The notes below the pieces were generated by a model, which had not been told where the DNA came from, did not search any database, and saw only the letters and a list, made by a program, of their open reading frames with translations. From Nonomuraea sp. SYSU D8015 (GTDB lineage Bacteria > Actinomycetota > Actinomycetes > Streptosporangiales > Streptosporangiaceae), in the NCBI RefSeq assembly GCF_008065375.1, contig NZ_VJYI01000002.1, forward strand, positions 186,001 through 250,000: 64,000 nucleotides of DNA. The letters are read 5' to 3'. Shown here one piece after another: positions 31,654 through 43,808 of the stretch (position 1 is its first letter; every line of letters starts with the position of its first letter). Both the position numbers and the translations under genes were made by a program.

Positions 31654-33557
31654 CAGATGGTCCCAACGAGGAGCAGGGCGCCGGTCAGCAGGGCGGCACC
31701 GATGAAGATGGACAGCGCGTACGTTCTGGCGAAGCCCGTCTGGAGCCGCCTGAGGCGCCCGGAGCTGCCGCCGATGCCCGCGGCCAGGCCGTTGACCAGC
31801 CCGTCGACGCCGCGGTTGTCGAAGAACACCGCGATGCGGGTCAGCCACTGGCCGGGGCGCATGAAGAGCGACTCGTTGAGCGCGTCACCGTACAGGTCGC
31901 GCCGGGCGAACGTGGTGAGGAACGACCCGCGCGGCTGCACGGCCGGCACCTCGGCCCGCCCGTACTTCATCCAGGCGTAGGCCGCGCCGATGGCGACGAG
32001 CGCCAGGGTGACGGCGCCCGGGACGCTGGCGAAGTGGAAGACCGGCGGAGTGGGATCGCCGCCCACCGCAGGACGCAGGAAGGTGTACAGCGTCCCGCCC
32101 ATGACCAGGTAACCGCCCAGGAAGAGCGCGCCGACCGAGAGGATCATCAGCGGCAGGGTCATGACCAGCGGCGACTCGTGCGGGTGTGCGCCCTCGACCC
32201 AGCGCTTCTTGCCGAAGAAGGTCATGAAGACCATCCGCGACATGTAGAAGCCGGTGATGCCCGCGCCCAGCACGGCCAGCCAGCCGAGGACCTGGTTGTG
32301 CTCCATCGCGGCCTCGATGATGCCTTCCTTGGTGAAGTAGCCGGAAAGCAGCGGGAACCCGATGATCGCCAGGTAGCCGATGAAGAACGTGGCGAAGGTG
32401 ACCTTCATGTACTTGGCCAGGCCGCCGTACTTCCGCATGTCGACTTCGTCGTTCATGCCGTGCATCACGGAGCCGGCGCCGAGGAACAGATCGGCCTTGA
32501 AGAAGCCGTGCGTGATCAGGTGACCGATCGCGAAGGCGTAGCCCGCCGGGCCGAGGCCCGCGCCGAGCATCATGTAGCCGATCTGCGACATCGTCGAACC
32601 GGCCAGGCCCTTCTTGATGTCGTCCTTCGCACAACCGATGATCGCACCGGCGAGCAGCGTGGCCGCCCCCACGATGGCCACGGCGAGCGCGGCCCCCGAG
32701 CCCTCGGGGAAGAAGTACGCCCCCGACCGGACCACCAGGTAGACGCCGGCGGTGACCATGGTCGCGGCGTGGATCAGGGCCGACACGGGCGTCGGGCCCT
32801 CCATGGCGTCGAGGAGCCAGGACTGCAGTGGCAGCTGCGCCGACTTACCGCAGGCGCCGAGGAGCAGCAGCAGGCCGATGGCCAGCGTGGTGCCGTTCTC
32901 CTCCACGATCGGCTTCAGCTCCGCGAAGGAGAGCGTGTTGTACGTCGTGAAGATGACGAACATGCCGACCAGCAGTCCGAAGTCGCCGACGCGGTTGACC
33001 ACGAACGCCTTCTTGGCCGCGACCGCCGCCGACGGCTTGAACTGCCAGAACCCGATCAGCAGGTACGACGCCAGACCGACGCCCTCCCAGCCGATGAACA
33101 GGCCCACGTAGTTGTCGGCCAGCACCAGCAGGAGCATCGCGGCGACGAACAGGTTGAGGTAGGCGAAGAACCTGCGCCGGTGCTCGTCGTGCGACATGTA
33201 GCCGATCGAGTAGATGTGGATCAGCGACCCGACACCCGTGATCAGCAGGGCGAAGCTGATCGACAGCGGGTCGATCAGCAGCCCCATGTCGATGTTCATG
33301 TTCGGGATGAACGAGTAGAGCTCGACGGCCCGCCGGCGTTCGCCCTCCCCGAACCCTATGAGCTCGAAGAACGCCAGCACCGCCACGACGAACGAGGCGA
33401 GGGACATGGCCACGCCCAGCAGATGGCCCCAGCGGTTCGTGAACCGGTTGAACACCAGCAGGATGAACGCCCCCAGCAGCGGGAAGGCGATCATCAACCA
33501 GGCGCTGCCGATCACGCCGCCGGTGTGCTGGGTGATCTGAGCGATTTCAGATTCCAC
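31653..33557 (-). CDS. nuoL: NADH-quinone oxidoreductase subunit L
   Basis: The 634-residue protein is the distal proton-pumping subunit with the long lateral helix at its C-terminus. Family segments include [32 protein letters not shown] and [19 protein letters not shown] 33555-33557 has GAGGTG upstream. It lies 10 bases after nuoK. All fourteen complex I subunits are present in order. Confidence 0.96.
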   Translation of the reverse strand: MESEIAQITQHTGGVIGSAWLMIAFPLLGAFILLVFNRFTNRWGHLLGVAMSLASFVVAVLAFFELIGFGEGERRRAVELYSFIPNMNIDMGLLIDPLSISFALLITGVGSLIHIYSIGYMSHDEHRRRFFAYLNLFVAAMLLLVLADNYVGLFIGWEGVGLASYLLIGFWQFKPSAAVAAKKAFVVNRVGDFGLLVGMFVIFTTYNTLSFAELKPIVEENGTTLAIGLLLLLGACGKSAQLPLQSWLLDAMEGPTPVSALIHAATMVTAGVYLVVRSGAYFFPEGSGAALAVAIVGAATLLAGAIIGCAKDDIKKGLAGSTMSQIGYMMLGAGLGPAGYAFAIGHLITHGFFKADLFLGAGSVMHGMNDEVDMRKYGGLAKYMKVTFATFFIGYLAIIGFPLLSGYFTKEGIIEAAMEHNQVLGWLAVLGAGITGFYMSRMVFMTFFGKKRWVEGAHPHESPLVMTLPLMILSVGALFLGGYLVMGGTLYTFLRPAVGGDPTPPVFHFASVPGAVTLALVAIGAAYAWMKYGRAEVPAVQPRGSFLTTFARRDLYGDALNESLFMRPGQWLTRIAVFFDNRGVDGLVNGLAAGIGGSSGRLRRLQTGFARTYALSIFIGAALLTGALLLVGTI

Positions 33558-33567
33558 CAGTCACCTC

Positions 33568-33864
33568 TTAGTACTTCAGCAGGTTGGCGTCGTCGACCGA
33601 CGCGGACCTGCGGGTTCGGAAGATCGTCACGATGATGGCCAGGCCCACCACGACCTCGGCCGCGGCCACCACCATCACGAAGAACGCGATGATCTGGCCC
33701 TCCAGGTTGCCGACCTGCCTGGAGAAGGTGACGAACGCGAGGTTGCAGGCGTTGAGCATGAGCTCGACGCACATGAACACCACGATCGCGTTGCGCCGGA
33801 TCAGCACGCCGAGTGCGCCGATGGCGAACAGCAGGCCGGACAGGACGAGGTACTGCGTCGTCAC
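33568..33864 (-). CDS. nuoK: NADH-quinone oxidoreductase subunit K
   Basis: The 98-residue subunit has three helices and conserved glutamates in [13 protein letters not shown] and [13 protein letters not shown], needed for proton transfer. Its length is typical. GTG 33862-33864 overlaps the nuoJ stop by 4 bases. The C-terminus [14 protein letters not shown] is standard for actinobacteria. Confidence 0.96.
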   Translation of the reverse strand: MTTQYLVLSGLLFAIGALGVLIRRNAIVVFMCVELMLNACNLAFVTFSRQVGNLEGQIIAFFVMVVAAAEVVVGLAIIVTIFRTRRSASVDDANLLKY

Positions 33865-34664
33865 TTGGTCACCTCATTGCTCTCGGCGCTCTTCTCGGCC
33901 TCGGTGGGCGCCTCGTCGTGCTCGACCGTGTGCTTGATCGCCTCGGCGAGCTTGGGGTCCTCCGGCAGGTGGCCGTGCTCGACGTCGTAACGCGCGATGT
34001 AGCGGTTGACCGAGGACTCCGCGGCCGTGCCGTCCGGCAGCAGGGCCGGCATGTCGATCGCGTTGTTCCTGGCGTACGTGCCGGGGCCCGGCAGCGGCGA
34101 CGGGCGGTCGCCGAGGAACCTGGCGCGGGACAGGTCCTTCTGCGTGGGCTTGTCGGTGACCCGCTCGCGGTGCGCGAGCACCATGGCCCCCAGCGCCGCG
34201 GTGATCAGCAGCGCCGAGGTGATCTCGAACGCGAACACGTACTTGGTGAACAGCTGCAGCGCGATCGAGCGGATGTAACCGCCCTGCGCCGTGGCCTGCG
34301 TCAGCCCGACCTCGGGCGCGAAGACCGCGTTGCCCACGGCCAGGATGATCAGCGTGGCGAAGCCGACGCCGGCGAGCACGGCCCAGACGCGCTGCCCCCT
34401 GATCGTCTCGACGAAGGAGTCGGACGAGTCCACGCCCACGAGCATGAGCACGAACAGGAACAGCATCATGATGGCGCCGGTGTAGACGATGATCTGCACC
34501 GCGGCCAGGAAGGGCGCGTCCTGCACCGCGTACAGGACCGCGAGGCAGAGCATCACCGTGCCGAGCATCAGCGCGGAGTACACGGCCTTCCGGTTGAAGA
34601 CCATGCCGAGCGCGGCGCCGACGGACACGACGGCGAGCACCCAGAACGTGATGGTCTCACCCAT
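33861..34664 (-). CDS. nuoJ: NADH-quinone oxidoreductase subunit J
   Basis: The 267-residue subunit has five helices followed by a long hydrophilic, acidic tail of about 90 residues ([20 protein letters not shown]). The helix with [12 protein letters not shown] and the [17 protein letters not shown] segment are family marks. The tail is longer than in proteobacteria, as in other actinomycetes. ATG 34662-34664 overlaps the nuoI end by 8 bases. Confidence 0.94.
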   Translation of the reverse strand: MGETITFWVLAVVSVGAALGMVFNRKAVYSALMLGTVMLCLAVLYAVQDAPFLAAVQIIVYTGAIMMLFLFVLMLVGVDSSDSFVETIRGQRVWAVLAGVGFATLIILAVGNAVFAPEVGLTQATAQGGYIRSIALQLFTKYVFAFEITSALLITAALGAMVLAHRERVTDKPTQKDLSRARFLGDRPSPLPGPGTYARNNAIDMPALLPDGTAAESSVNRYIARYDVEHGHLPEDPKLAEAIKHTVEHDEAPTEAEKSAESNEVTK

Positions 34665-35172
34665 TGGTCCGCCCCAGCCGGTAGTAGTCCTCTTCGGTCT
34701 CACCGAGCCGCATGGGGTGCGGCGGCTGCTCCATGCCCTGGGTCAGCGGCGCGAGCAGCATCTCCTTGGTGTAGATGAGGCTCTCGCGGCTGGCGTCGGC
34801 GAGCTCGTACTCGTTGGTCATGGTGAGCGCGCGGGTCGGGCAGGCCTCGATGCACAGGCCGCAGAGGATGCACCGCAGATAGTTGATCTGGTAGGTGCGC
34901 CCGTAACGCTCGCCCGGCGAGTAGCGCTCCTCCTCGGTGTTGTCCGCGCCCTCCACGTAGATCGCGTCGGCGGGACACGCCCAGGCGCACAGCTCGCACC
35001 CCACGCACTTCTCGAGCCCGTCAGGCCAGCGGTTGAGCTGGTGACGCCCGTGGAAGCGAGGAGCCGTCGGCTTCTTCTCCTCCGGGTAGTTCGTCGTGAC
35101 GGGCTTCTTGAACATCGTGTGGAAGGTGACCCCGAAGCCCTTGACGGGGTTCAGCCAATCAGTTAGTCCCAC
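34657..35172 (-). CDS. nuoI: NADH-quinone oxidoreductase subunit I (8Fe ferredoxin)
   Basis: The 171-residue peripheral subunit binds two [4Fe-4S] clusters (N6a and N6b) through [12 protein letters not shown] and [12 protein letters not shown]. It passes electrons toward NuoB. GTG 35170-35172 is chosen because AGGAGA lies 7 bases upstream and homology begins at [13 protein letters not shown]; the frame is open further up. It overlaps nuoH by 14 bases. Confidence 0.95.
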   Translation of the reverse strand: MGLTDWLNPVKGFGVTFHTMFKKPVTTNYPEEKKPTAPRFHGRHQLNRWPDGLEKCVGCELCAWACPADAIYVEGADNTEEERYSPGERYGRTYQINYLRCILCGLCIEACPTRALTMTNEYELADASRESLIYTKEMLLAPLTQGMEQPPHPMRLGETEEDYYRLGRTNG

Positions 35173-36460
35173 TGGGAATCTCCTTGTGCTGCACCCCGTG
35201 GTAGTGCGGCAGATCGAGCGGCGGCACCGGGAAGCCACCGGCCGTCGGCTCGTTGGACAGTTGCTCGAACTCGGCCTCGATCTCGGCCTTCTCGGCTTCC
35301 TTGCGCCGCTGGTTGACCGTGTCGAACCGCATCCAGATGGCCAGCGCGCCGACCGCGATGATCGCGAGCACGCCGACGCCGATCATCCTCTCGTTCTCGT
35401 TGAGCATCACGTTCCGCACACCGGCCACGAGCAGGATCCAGGCCAGGTTGACCGGGATCAGCACCTTCCAGCCCAGCGACATGAGCTGGTCGTAGCGCAC
35501 CCGCGGCAGCGAGGCACGCACCCAGATGATGAAGCTGAAGGCCAGCACGAACTTGATGAAGAACCACAGCACCGGCACCCAGCCCGTGTGCGCCCACTCC
35601 CAGTCCATCGGCAGCGGCGCCCGCCACCCGCCGAGGAACAGCGTCACCGCGATGCCCGCGGCGGTGAACGTGTGCAGGTATTCGCCCATCATGATCAGGG
35701 CGAACTTCAGCGACGAGGAGTATTCGGTCTGGAAGCCGCCGACCAGCTCGCCCTCACCCTCGGGCAGGTCGAACGGGATGCGGGCGGCCTCGCCGAACAT
35801 GCAGATCACGTAGATCAGGAACGACGGGGCCAGCAGCACCACGTACCAGAACTGCCCCTGCGCCGCGACGATCTCGGACGTGGACAACGTCCCGGCGAAG
35901 ATGAACACCGCCACGAACGACAGGCCCATGGCGATCTCGTACGAGACCACCTGGGCCGCCGACCGCAGACCGCCCAGCAGCGCGTACGGCGAGCGCGACG
36001 ACCACCCGGCCAGCACCACGCCGTAGACCGACACCGCGCCCATGGCGAGCATGAACAGCACCGCCACCGGCAGGTCGACCAGCTGCAACGGCGTCTGGTG
36101 ACCGAACAGGTCGACCATCGGGCCGAAGGGCACGATCGAGAAGGCCAGGAACGCCGGGACCACCATGATGACCGGCGCCAGCAGGTAGAGCACCCTGTCG
36201 ACGGTCCGCGGGAAGATGTCCTCCTTCAGACCCATCTTCAGGCCGTCGGCCACGGACTGCAGCAGACCGAACTTGCCCGCCCGGTTGGGGCCGTAGCGGT
36301 TCTGCATCCGCGAGATCAGCTTGCGCTCGTACCAGACGCCGAACAGGATGCCCAGCATCAGGAAGAGGAAGAGCATCACGGCCTTGATGATGGTGATCCA
36401 CACCGGGTCCTGGCCGAAGTTCGCCAGGGTGGGGGGATCGGCCGCGAGAACGTGAGTCAT
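35159..36460 (-). CDS. nuoH: NADH-quinone oxidoreductase subunit H
   Basis: The 433-residue membrane subunit forms part of the quinone-binding chamber with eight helices. Signature segments are [20 protein letters not shown], the [19 protein letters not shown] loop and [14 protein letters not shown]. The C-terminal 70 residues form a charged extension usual in actinobacteria. It follows nuoG with a 4-base overlap (ATGA at 36457-36460). Confidence 0.96.
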   Translation of the reverse strand: MTHVLAADPPTLANFGQDPVWITIIKAVMLFLFLMLGILFGVWYERKLISRMQNRYGPNRAGKFGLLQSVADGLKMGLKEDIFPRTVDRVLYLLAPVIMVVPAFLAFSIVPFGPMVDLFGHQTPLQLVDLPVAVLFMLAMGAVSVYGVVLAGWSSRSPYALLGGLRSAAQVVSYEIAMGLSFVAVFIFAGTLSTSEIVAAQGQFWYVVLLAPSFLIYVICMFGEAARIPFDLPEGEGELVGGFQTEYSSSLKFALIMMGEYLHTFTAAGIAVTLFLGGWRAPLPMDWEWAHTGWVPVLWFFIKFVLAFSFIIWVRASLPRVRYDQLMSLGWKVLIPVNLAWILLVAGVRNVMLNENERMIGVGVLAIIAVGALAIWMRFDTVNQRRKEAEKAEIEAEFEQLSNEPTAGGFPVPPLDLPHYHGVQHKEIPSGTN

Positions 36461-38835
36461 GAGGCGCTCCCGATCGTGACGATGTCGCCGGCCACCGCGC
36501 GCAGGTCGCGGGTGACCGAGCAGCCGCCGGAGTTCGCCGGCACCCAGACCACCCGGTCCGGCAGGTCGGCGACGCGCACCGGCAGGGTGACGTTATCGCC
36601 CACGACGAGCTTGTCGCCGTCGGAGACCCCGAGCTCGGCGGCCGTGCTCTCGGAGATCAGTGCTTCGGCGGGGCGGGCGGTGCCGGCGAGGTACGGCTCG
36701 CCGTCCTGCAGCCGGCCGTCGTCGAGCAGCTGGTGCCAGGTCGCCAGCAGCGCCTGGCCCGCCTCCGGCACCTCCTGGGTGCGCGTGAGGGCGTTCGGCG
36801 CGCTGACCCGGCTGCCGCGCCAGGCGCCGAGCGTGGACAGCTCGCGCCGGACGGCCTTGGCGTCCGGCAGGCCCAGGTGCACGTCCATGCGGTCGGCCAG
36901 GTTGCCGATCACGGCCAGGTCGGACAGCAGGCCCGGCACCTTGAGCGGCGCCTCGAACGAGCGGCCGCGGCCCTCCCAGTTGACGAACGTGCCGGACTTC
37001 TCCTGGACCGCGGCCACGGGAAGGACCACGTCGGCGCGGTCGGTGACGGCGCTGGCGCGGATCTCCAGGCTGACGATGAACGGCGTGTTCTCGAGCGCGT
37101 CGAGCGCCGCCGCCGGGTCGGGCAGGTCGTAGGGGTCGACGCCGGCCACGACCAGCGCGTCGATGTCCCCGGAGCGGGCGGCGGCGAGGATGTCCGTGGT
37201 GTCGCGGCCCGGCGTGGCGGGCAGCGAGGTGACGTTCCACACCCGGGCGACCTCGGCCCTGGCGGTCTCGTCGTCCACCGGGCGGCCGATCGGCAGCAGG
37301 TTGGGCAGCGCGCCGGCCTCGATCGCGCCGCGCTCACCGGCCCTGCGCGGGATCCAGGCGAGCCTGGCGCCCTCGGTGGCGGCGGCGAGGCGCACCACGG
37401 CGGACAGGGCGCCCGGCACGGTGGCCAGCCGCTCGCCCGCGAGGATGATCGTGCCCTCGGGCAGCGTGCCGACCAGGTCGCCGATCGCGTCGGCCTCGGC
37501 GCCCGGCGCGGTGCGGATGAGCGTGCCGCCCATCTTCTCCAGGCCGAGGGTGGCGAACGGGGCGATCGAGGAGACCTTCAGGCCCTTCTTCATCCACGCC
37601 TTGCGCAGGCGCAGGAAGACGCTCGGCGACTCCTCCTCGGGCTCGAACCCGACGAGCAGCACGTGTGGTGCGCTCTCGAGGTCGGTGTAGCTGACGTCGA
37701 TGCCCTTGCCGGCCACCGCGTGGGCCAGGAACTGCGCCTCCTCGGCGGAGTGCGGCCGGGCGCGCAAGTCGATGTCGTTGGTCGCGAGCGCGAGCCTGGC
37801 GAACTTGGCGTAGGCGTAGGCGTCCTCGACCGTGACCCGGCCACCGACCAGCACGCCCGCCTTGCCACGGGCCTTGGCCAGGCCCTCGGCGGCGACGGCG
37901 AGCGCCTCCGGCCACGAGGCGGGCACGAGCACGCCCTCCTCGTTGCGGACCAGCGGCGTCTTGAGCCGGTCGGGCTGCGTGGCGTAGGTGAACGCCCAGC
38001 GGCCCTTGTCGCAGTTCCACTCTTCGTTGACCTGCGGGTCGTTGCCCGCCAGGCGGCGGGTGACGCGGCCGCGCCGGTGGTCGGTGCGCAGGGCGCAGCC
38101 GCCGGCGCAGTGCTCGCAGGAGCTGGGCGTGGACACCAGGTCGAACGGGCGGGCGCGGAAGCGGTAGGCGGCGCCGGTGAGCGCGCCGACCGGGCAGATC
38201 TGCACCGTGTTGCCGGAGAAGTAGGAGTTGAACGGCTTGCCGTCGGCCGTGCGGACCTGCTCCTTGGCCCCGCGCTCGAAGAACTCGATGAGCGGGTCGC
38301 CGGCGATCTGGTCGGAGAAGCGGATGCAGCGGGCGCACTGCACGCAGCGCTCGCGGTCGAGCAGCACCTGCGTGGACAGCGGCAGCGGCTTGGGGAAGGT
38401 CCGCTTCTGCTCCTGGAACCTGGACTCGCCGCGGCCGTTGGACATGGCCTGGTTCTGCAGCGGGCACTCACCGCCCTTGTCGCAGACCGGGCAGTCCAGC
38501 GGGTGGTTCAGCAGCAGGAACTCCATGGCCGCCCGCTGCGCCTTCTCCGCCACCGGCGAGGTCAGCTGGGTCTGCACGACCATGCCCTCGGCGACCTCGA
38601 TCGCGCACGACGGCTGCGGCTTGGGGAAGCCGCGGCCGTTGCCCGCGTCGGGGATGTCGACCAGGCACTGGCGGCAGTTGGCCGCCGGGTCCAGCAGCGG
38701 GTGGTCGCAGAACCTGGGGATCTGGATGCCCAGCAGCTCGGCGGCCCGGATGATCAGAGTGCCCTTGGGGACACTGACCTGGAACCCGTCGATGGTCAGG
38801 GTCACCAGGTTCGTTTGCGTTTCTACGACGGTCAC
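36457..38835 (-). CDS. nuoG: NADH-quinone oxidoreductase subunit G
   Basis: The 792-residue peripheral-arm subunit carries iron-sulfur clusters. A [2Fe-2S] site reads [16 protein letters not shown], followed by [29 protein letters not shown] and [11 protein letters not shown]. The rest is a molybdopterin-oxidoreductase-like domain that no longer binds cofactor. GTG 38833-38835 overlaps the nuoF stop by 4 bases. Length is within the actinobacterial range. Confidence 0.95.
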   Translation of the reverse strand: MTVVETQTNLVTLTIDGFQVSVPKGTLIIRAAELLGIQIPRFCDHPLLDPAANCRQCLVDIPDAGNGRGFPKPQPSCAIEVAEGMVVQTQLTSPVAEKAQRAAMEFLLLNHPLDCPVCDKGGECPLQNQAMSNGRGESRFQEQKRTFPKPLPLSTQVLLDRERCVQCARCIRFSDQIAGDPLIEFFERGAKEQVRTADGKPFNSYFSGNTVQICPVGALTGAAYRFRARPFDLVSTPSSCEHCAGGCALRTDHRRGRVTRRLAGNDPQVNEEWNCDKGRWAFTYATQPDRLKTPLVRNEEGVLVPASWPEALAVAAEGLAKARGKAGVLVGGRVTVEDAYAYAKFARLALATNDIDLRARPHSAEEAQFLAHAVAGKGIDVSYTDLESAPHVLLVGFEPEEESPSVFLRLRKAWMKKGLKVSSIAPFATLGLEKMGGTLIRTAPGAEADAIGDLVGTLPEGTIILAGERLATVPGALSAVVRLAAATEGARLAWIPRRAGERGAIEAGALPNLLPIGRPVDDETARAEVARVWNVTSLPATPGRDTTDILAAARSGDIDALVVAGVDPYDLPDPAAALDALENTPFIVSLEIRASAVTDRADVVLPVAAVQEKSGTFVNWEGRGRSFEAPLKVPGLLSDLAVIGNLADRMDVHLGLPDAKAVRRELSTLGAWRGSRVSAPNALTRTQEVPEAGQALLATWHQLLDDGRLQDGEPYLAGTARPAEALISESTAAELGVSDGDKLVVGDNVTLPVRVADLPDRVVWVPANSGGCSVTRDLRAVAGDIVTIGSAS

Positions 38836-40121
38836 TGCTCACCCCAGAGAGTGGACTTCTTCGGGTCGAACGGGCAGCCGCCGATCTCGAAGTGCTTGAG
38901 GTACTCCTCGCGGAAGTACTTCACCGAGGAGTGAATCGGGCTGGTCGCGCCGTCGCCGAGGGCGCAGAACGAGCGGCCGAGGATGTTGTCCGCGATGTCG
39001 GTGATCGTGGTCAGGTCGTCCTCGGTGCCCTGGCCCTTCTCCAGGCGCTTGAGCACCTGCTTGAGCCAGTACGTGCCCTCGCGGCACGGCGTGCACTTGC
39101 CGCACGACTCGTGCGCGTAGAACTCGGTCCAGCGCAGCACCGTGCGGACCACACAGGTGGTCTCGTCGAAGATCTGCAGCGCGCGGGTGCCGAGCATGGA
39201 GCCCTTGGCGCCGACGGCCTCGAAGTCGAGCGGCACGTCGAGGTGCTCGTCGGTGAAGATCGGCGTGGAGGAGCCGCCCGGGGTCCAGAACTTGATCTGG
39301 TGTCCCGCGCGGATGCCGCCGGCCATGTCGAGCAGCTCGCGCAGCGTGATGCCGAGCGGGGCCTCGTACTGGCCTGGGCGGGTCACGTGGCCGCTGAGCG
39401 AGAAGATGCCGAAGCCCTTGGACTTCTCGGTGCCCATGCCGGCGAACCAGTCGGCGCCGTTGGCGATGATCGAGGGAACACTGGCGATCGACTCGACGTT
39501 GTTCACGACAGTCGGCGAGGCGTAGAGGCCCGCCACGGCCGGGAACGGGGGCTTGAGCCGGGGTTGACCTCTGAAGCCTTCCAGCGAGTCGAGCAGCGCC
39601 GTCTCCTCGCCGCAGATGTACGCGCCCGCGCCGCTGTGCACGACGAGCTCCAGGTCGTAGCCCGACCCGAAGATGTCGCTGCCGAGGTAGCCCTTCTCGT
39701 ACGCCTCCCGCACGGCCGCGTGCAGCCGCCGGATCACGTGCAGCACCTCACCGCGCACGTAGATGAAGGCGTGGTTGGCCCGGATCGCGTAGGACGTGAT
39801 GATGACGCCCTCGACCAGCGCGTGCGGGTTGGCCATCATGAGCGGGATGTCCTTGCAGGTGCCCGGCTCCGACTCGTCGGCGTTGACGACGAGGTAGTGC
39901 GGCTTGCCGTCGCCCTGCGGGATGAAGCCCCACTTCATGCCGGTCGGGAAGCCGGCGCCGCCGCGGCCGCGCAGGCCGGAGTCCTTGACGGCCTGGATGA
40001 CGGCGTCCGGCTCCATGCCCAGCGCCTTCTTCGCCGCTTCGTACTCGCCGTAGACGTCGAGGGTGAAGGAGTTGGGCTGGTCCCAGTTGGCGGTCAGGAC
40101 CGGTGTCAACGTCGTGCTCAT
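38832..40121 (-). CDS. nuoF: NADH-quinone oxidoreductase subunit F
   Basis: The 429-residue subunit binds NADH, FMN and one [4Fe-4S] cluster and takes hydride from NADH. Motifs are the FMN/NADH-binding [16 protein letters not shown], the ESEPGTCKD loop and the cluster cysteines in [12 protein letters not shown] plus a later Cys in [12 protein letters not shown] 40119-40121 overlaps the nuoE stop (ATGA). Confidence 0.96.
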   Translation of the reverse strand: MSTTLTPVLTANWDQPNSFTLDVYGEYEAAKKALGMEPDAVIQAVKDSGLRGRGGAGFPTGMKWGFIPQGDGKPHYLVVNADESEPGTCKDIPLMMANPHALVEGVIITSYAIRANHAFIYVRGEVLHVIRRLHAAVREAYEKGYLGSDIFGSGYDLELVVHSGAGAYICGEETALLDSLEGFRGQPRLKPPFPAVAGLYASPTVVNNVESIASVPSIIANGADWFAGMGTEKSKGFGIFSLSGHVTRPGQYEAPLGITLRELLDMAGGIRAGHQIKFWTPGGSSTPIFTDEHLDVPLDFEAVGAKGSMLGTRALQIFDETTCVVRTVLRWTEFYAHESCGKCTPCREGTYWLKQVLKRLEKGQGTEDDLTTITDIADNILGRSFCALGDGATSPIHSSVKYFREEYLKHFEIGGCPFDPKKSTLWGEQ

Positions 40122-40774
40122 GCCTCGGGGGCCTTCCATCCGTTGGCCTTGGCGACCTTCAGGCCCTCGAGCGAGGGTCCGGCGGCCGACGGGCCGTCTC
40201 CCGCGAGGTCGTCGGGCAGGCCCGCGAGCACGCGAGAGGCCTCCTTGAAGGTGCACAGCTTCTTCGGGCCGCGCGTGGGCCGCACGTCCTTGCCGTCACG
40301 CAGGTCGTCGACGAGCTGCTTGGCGGACTCGGGCGTCTGGTTGTCGAAGAACTCCCAGTTGACCATCATCACGGGGGCGAAGTCGCAGGCCGCGTTGCAC
40401 TCCAGGCGCTCCAGCGAGACCTTGCCGTCGGGGGTGGTCTCGTCGTGACCGACGCCGACGTGCTCCGACAGCTCCTCCCAGATCTGGTCGCCGCCCATGA
40501 CCGCGCACAGCGCGTTGATGCACACGCCGACGTGATAGTCGCCGGCGGGCTTGCGCTTGTACATCGTGTAGAAGGTCGACACGCCGACGACCTCGGCCTT
40601 GCTGAGGCCGAGCATCTCCGCGCAGAACTCGTGCCCGTCGTCGGAGACGTAGCCGTCCTCGGACTGCACGAGGTGGAGCAGGGGCAGCAGGGCCGACCGC
40701 GTCTTCGGGTAGCGGCCGATGATCTCCTTGGCGTCCCGCTCCAGACGCTCACGGACTTCCGGTGAATACGTCAC
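40118..40774 (-). CDS. nuoE: NADH-quinone oxidoreductase subunit E
   Basis: The 218-residue thioredoxin-like subunit binds the [2Fe-2S] cluster N1a through [11 protein letters not shown] and CNAACDFAP. The N-terminal helical part ([20 protein letters not shown]) is typical. The C-terminal 45 residues form a Pro/Ala-rich extension seen in actinobacteria. GTG 40772-40774 overlaps the nuoD stop by 4 bases. Confidence 0.95.
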   Translation of the reverse strand: MTYSPEVRERLERDAKEIIGRYPKTRSALLPLLHLVQSEDGYVSDDGHEFCAEMLGLSKAEVVGVSTFYTMYKRKPAGDYHVGVCINALCAVMGGDQIWEELSEHVGVGHDETTPDGKVSLERLECNAACDFAPVMMVNWEFFDNQTPESAKQLVDDLRDGKDVRPTRGPKKLCTFKEASRVLAGLPDDLAGDGPSAAGPSLEGLKVAKANGWKAPEA

Positions 40775-42096
40775 CGGTCCACACCTCCCATGACGGGGTC
40801 GATAGAAGCCACCGCGGCGATCACGTCGGCGACCTGGCCGCCCTCCGCCATCGCGGGGAAGCTCTGCAGGTTGCAGAAGGACGGCTCGCGGAAGTGCACG
40901 CGGTAGGGGCGGGTGCCGCCGTCGCTGACCACGTGCGCGCCGAGCTCGCCCCTGGGCGACTCGATGCTGGCGTACGCCTGCCCGGCCGGCACCCGGAAGC
41001 CCTCGGTCACCAGCTTGAAGTGGTGGATGAGGGCCTCCATCGAGGTGCCCATGATGTGGGCGATGTGGTCGGGCGAGTTGCCGAACCCGTCGGGGCCGAG
41101 CGCGAGCTGCGCGGGCCAGCCGATCTTCTTGTCCTCGATCATCACCGGGTCGCCCTTGAGCGGACCGGCGATGCGGTCCAGGGCCTGCTCGATGATCTTG
41201 AGGGACTCCTCCATCTCCCTCATGCGCACGAGGTAGCGCCCGTACACGTCGCAGGTGCGCTCGGTGGCGACGTCGAACTCGTACGTCTCGTAGCCGCAGT
41301 AGGGCTGCGACTTGCGCAGGTCCCACGGCAGGCCGGCGGCCCGCAGGATGGGGCCGGTGATGCCGAGCGCCATGCAGCCGGTCAGGTCGAGGTAGGCCAC
41401 GTCCCTGGTGCGGCGCACGTAGACCGGGTTCTCGTCGAGGAGCTTGCGGATGTCCTTGATCCGCTTGGTCATCTCCTTCAGGAACTCGCCGACCTTGTCG
41501 ACCGTGCCCGCGGGCAGGTCGACGCTGACACCGCCGGGACGGATGTAGGCGTGGTTCATGCGCAGGCCGGTGATGTACTCGAACAGGTCCATCACGAGCT
41601 CGCGGTCGCGGTAGCCGAAGAGGAACGGCGTGGTCGCGCCCAGCTCCATGCCGAACGTGCCCATGGCCACCAGGTGCGAGGCGATGCGGTTGAGCTCCAT
41701 CATCATCACGCGGATGGCCTGCGCCCGCTCGGGGACGCGGTCGGTGATGCCGAGCAGCTTCTCCACGCCCAGGCAGTAAGCGGTCTCGTTGAAGATCGGC
41801 GAGAGGTAGTCCATGCGGGTCACGAACGTGGTCCCCTGGGTCCACGTCCGGTATTCCATGTTCTTCTCGATGCCGGTGTGCAGGTAGCCGATGACGCCGC
41901 GGGCCTCGGTCACCGTCTCGCCGTCGAGGGTCAGGACCAGCCGGAGCACGCCGTGGGTGGACGGGTGCTGCGGGCCCATGTTGACGACCAGGCGCTCCTC
42001 TTCGGTGTCGCGCGCGCCGGCGACGACCTGGTCCCAGTCGGCCCCGTTGACCGAGTAGACCTTGCCCTCGGTCGCCTCGTCGTACGACGTGCTCAC
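40771..42096 (-). CDS. nuoD: NADH-quinone oxidoreductase subunit D
   Basis: The 441-residue 49-kDa-type subunit forms the quinone site with NuoB. Conserved parts are [36 protein letters not shown], the RADPxxxD-like [12 protein letters not shown] region and the C-terminal [17 protein letters not shown] 42094-42096 has GGAGGT upstream and overlaps nuoC by 4 bases. The frame is open further upstream without homology. Confidence 0.95.
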   Translation of the reverse strand: MSTSYDEATEGKVYSVNGADWDQVVAGARDTEEERLVVNMGPQHPSTHGVLRLVLTLDGETVTEARGVIGYLHTGIEKNMEYRTWTQGTTFVTRMDYLSPIFNETAYCLGVEKLLGITDRVPERAQAIRVMMMELNRIASHLVAMGTFGMELGATTPFLFGYRDRELVMDLFEYITGLRMNHAYIRPGGVSVDLPAGTVDKVGEFLKEMTKRIKDIRKLLDENPVYVRRTRDVAYLDLTGCMALGITGPILRAAGLPWDLRKSQPYCGYETYEFDVATERTCDVYGRYLVRMREMEESLKIIEQALDRIAGPLKGDPVMIEDKKIGWPAQLALGPDGFGNSPDHIAHIMGTSMEALIHHFKLVTEGFRVPAGQAYASIESPRGELGAHVVSDGGTRPYRVHFREPSFCNLQSFPAMAEGGQVADVIAAVASIDPVMGGVDR

Positions 42097-42797
42097 GAGT
42101 AGTACCTCCTCTGGTCGGGAGCGGGGATGGTGGCGCCGCGGTATTCGACCGGGATGCCGCCCAGCGGGTAGTCCTTGCGCTGCGGGTGGCCGTCCCAGTC
42201 GTCCGGCATCATGATCCGGGTGAGCGCGGGGTGACCGTCGAAGACGATGCCGAAGAAGTCGTACGTCTCCCGCTCGTGCCAGTCGTGACCAGGGTAAACG
42301 CTGACGGTGGATGGGATGTGCGGGTCGGCGTCCGGCGCGCTCACCTCCAGGCGCACGCGCCTGTTGTGGGTGATCGAGCACAGGTGGTAGACGGCGTGCA
42401 GCTCCTCGCCCGCGAGGTGCGGGTAGTGGACGCCGGACACGCCGAGCGACAGCTCGAAGCGCAGGGCCGGGTCGTCGCGCAGCTTCTGGCAGACCTCGAC
42501 GAGGCGCTCGCGCTTGACGTGCAGGGTCAGCTCGCCGCGGTCGACGACCACGCGCTCGATGGCGTCGTCGAGGCCGAGGCTGTCGACGATCTCGTCGAAA
42601 TAGCTCCCGTACGGGCGCGGCGTCGACACCTGCGGCGCCCGGCGCACGACGAGGCCGCCGTAGCCGGAGGTGTCGCCGGTGTCCTGGGCGCCGAACATGC
42701 CGCGCCTGACGACGGGCGACTCGGGCACGGCCGGGACGGGGACCTCGGGGGTCTCCCCGCTGTCCGGGCTGCCGGGGAGGTTGTCGGGCGAGGTCAC
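42093..42797 (-). CDS. nuoC: NADH-quinone oxidoreductase subunit C
   Basis: The 234-residue 30-kDa-type subunit has the signature [17 protein letters not shown] and [19 protein letters not shown] near its C-terminus. The first 45 residues form a Pro/Ser/Gly-rich extension ([18 protein letters not shown]) without known function, absent from enterobacterial NuoC. GTG 42795-42797 overlaps the nuoB stop. Confidence 0.95.
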   Translation of the reverse strand: MTSPDNLPGSPDSGETPEVPVPAVPESPVVRRGMFGAQDTGDTSGYGGLVVRRAPQVSTPRPYGSYFDEIVDSLGLDDAIERVVVDRGELTLHVKRERLVEVCQKLRDDPALRFELSLGVSGVHYPHLAGEELHAVYHLCSITHNRRVRLEVSAPDADPHIPSTVSVYPGHDWHERETYDFFGIVFDGHPALTRIMMPDDWDGHPQRKDYPLGGIPVEYRGATIPAPDQRRYYS

Positions 42798-43345
42798 TTC
42801 ACGGCCCCCTGGTCGATCAGCGGCAGCGTGCGCAGCGCCTGCTGCTCCAGCTCGTCGATCTGCTTGGCACGGTGCGCACCGAACTTCATGTTCTGGATCT
42901 TGTCGTGCAGCTTGACGATGGAGTCGATGAGCATCTCAGGCCGCGGCGGGCAGCCGGGCAGGTAGATGTCGACCGGCACGATGTGGTCGACGCCCTGGAC
43001 GATGGCGTAGTTGTTGAACATGCCGCCGCTGGAGGCGCACACGCCCATGGAGATGACCCACTTGGGCTCGGCCATCTGGTCGTAGATCTGGCGCAGCACG
43101 GGGGCCATCTTCTGGGAGACGCGCCCGGCGACGATCATCAGGTCGGCCTGGCGGGGAGACGCCGAAGCGCGCTCCATGCCGAAGCGCGCCAGGTCGTAGT
43201 GGGGGCCGCCGGTGGCCATCAGCTCGATGGCGCAACAGGCGAGCCCGAACGTGGCCGGCCATACGGAGTTTTTACGCGCCCATCCGGCGGCCGCTTCGAC
43301 CGTGCTGAGGATGAACCCGCTGGGGAGTTTTTCTTCAAGTCCCAT
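42794..43345 (-). CDS. nuoB: NADH-quinone oxidoreductase subunit B
   Basis: The 183-residue PSST-type subunit carries the terminal [4Fe-4S] cluster N2. Ligand segments are [20 protein letters not shown] and LPGCPPRPE. It faces the quinone together with NuoD. The start ATG lies 3 bases after the nuoA stop. Confidence 0.96.
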   Translation of the reverse strand: MGLEEKLPSGFILSTVEAAAGWARKNSVWPATFGLACCAIELMATGGPHYDLARFGMERASASPRQADLMIVAGRVSQKMAPVLRQIYDQMAEPKWVISMGVCASSGGMFNNYAIVQGVDHIVPVDIYLPGCPPRPEMLIDSIVKLHDKIQNMKFGAHRAKQIDELEQQALRTLPLIDQGAVK

Positions 43346-43348
43346 TTT

Positions 43349-43744
43349 TCAGTCCCAGTCCAGACCCTTGCGGCGCCACACGTACGCGTAGGCGACGAGC
43401 ACGGTGACGATGAACAGCAGCATCTCGACGAGCGCGAACAGCCCGAGGCCCGAAGAGAGCACGCGGCCGAGGTCGTCCGTCTGCGGAGCGAACGAGACCG
43501 CCCACGGATAGAGGAAGATGATCTCGATGTCGAAGACGATGAAGAGCATCGCCGTGACCATGTATTTGAGCGGGAACCGTCCACCACCGACGGGCTGGGG
43601 CGTCGGCTCGATGCCGCATTCGTAGGCGTCAAGCTTGGCGCGGTTCCAGCGCTTGGGGCCGGTGAAGGGAGCGATGGCGACCGAGAAGATCGCGAAGCCC
43701 CCCGCGAGAACGGCGAGCACCAGGATGGGCACGTACAGGTCCAT
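43349..43744 (-). CDS. nuoA: NADH-quinone oxidoreductase subunit A
   Basis: The 131-residue three-helix subunit stabilises the junction of both arms. Signatures are KLDAYECGIEPTPQPVGG (with the conserved Cys loop) and FDIEIIFLYPWAV. It starts the nuoA-N set, 64 bases after the menJ stop, with no terminator-like hairpin seen in between, which supports read-through from menJ. Confidence 0.95.
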   Translation of the reverse strand: MDLYVPILVLAVLAGGFAIFSVAIAPFTGPKRWNRAKLDAYECGIEPTPQPVGGGRFPLKYMVTAMLFIVFDIEIIFLYPWAVSFAPQTDDLGRVLSSGLGLFALVEMLLFIVTVLVAYAYVWRRKGLDWD

Positions 43745-43808
43745 CGCTACGCCTCCTCTGGAGTCGCCGCGCGCGCGGGCGCGCAGCCTGATCTGATATT
43801 TCTGGGGT

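Noticed and set aside
31647..38934. Very long open frames on the plus strand (over 650 codons each) across the nuo genes
   Set aside because: They are antisense to nuoL, nuoH and nuoG, which have complete family motifs. Their composition is dominated by Arg, Gly, His and Gln, as expected for the reverse strand of high-GC genes.
43745..43808. GCGC-rich run between nuoA and menJ as a terminator
   Set aside because: It is alternating GC without a clear stem-loop, and the two genes appear to be in one unit.
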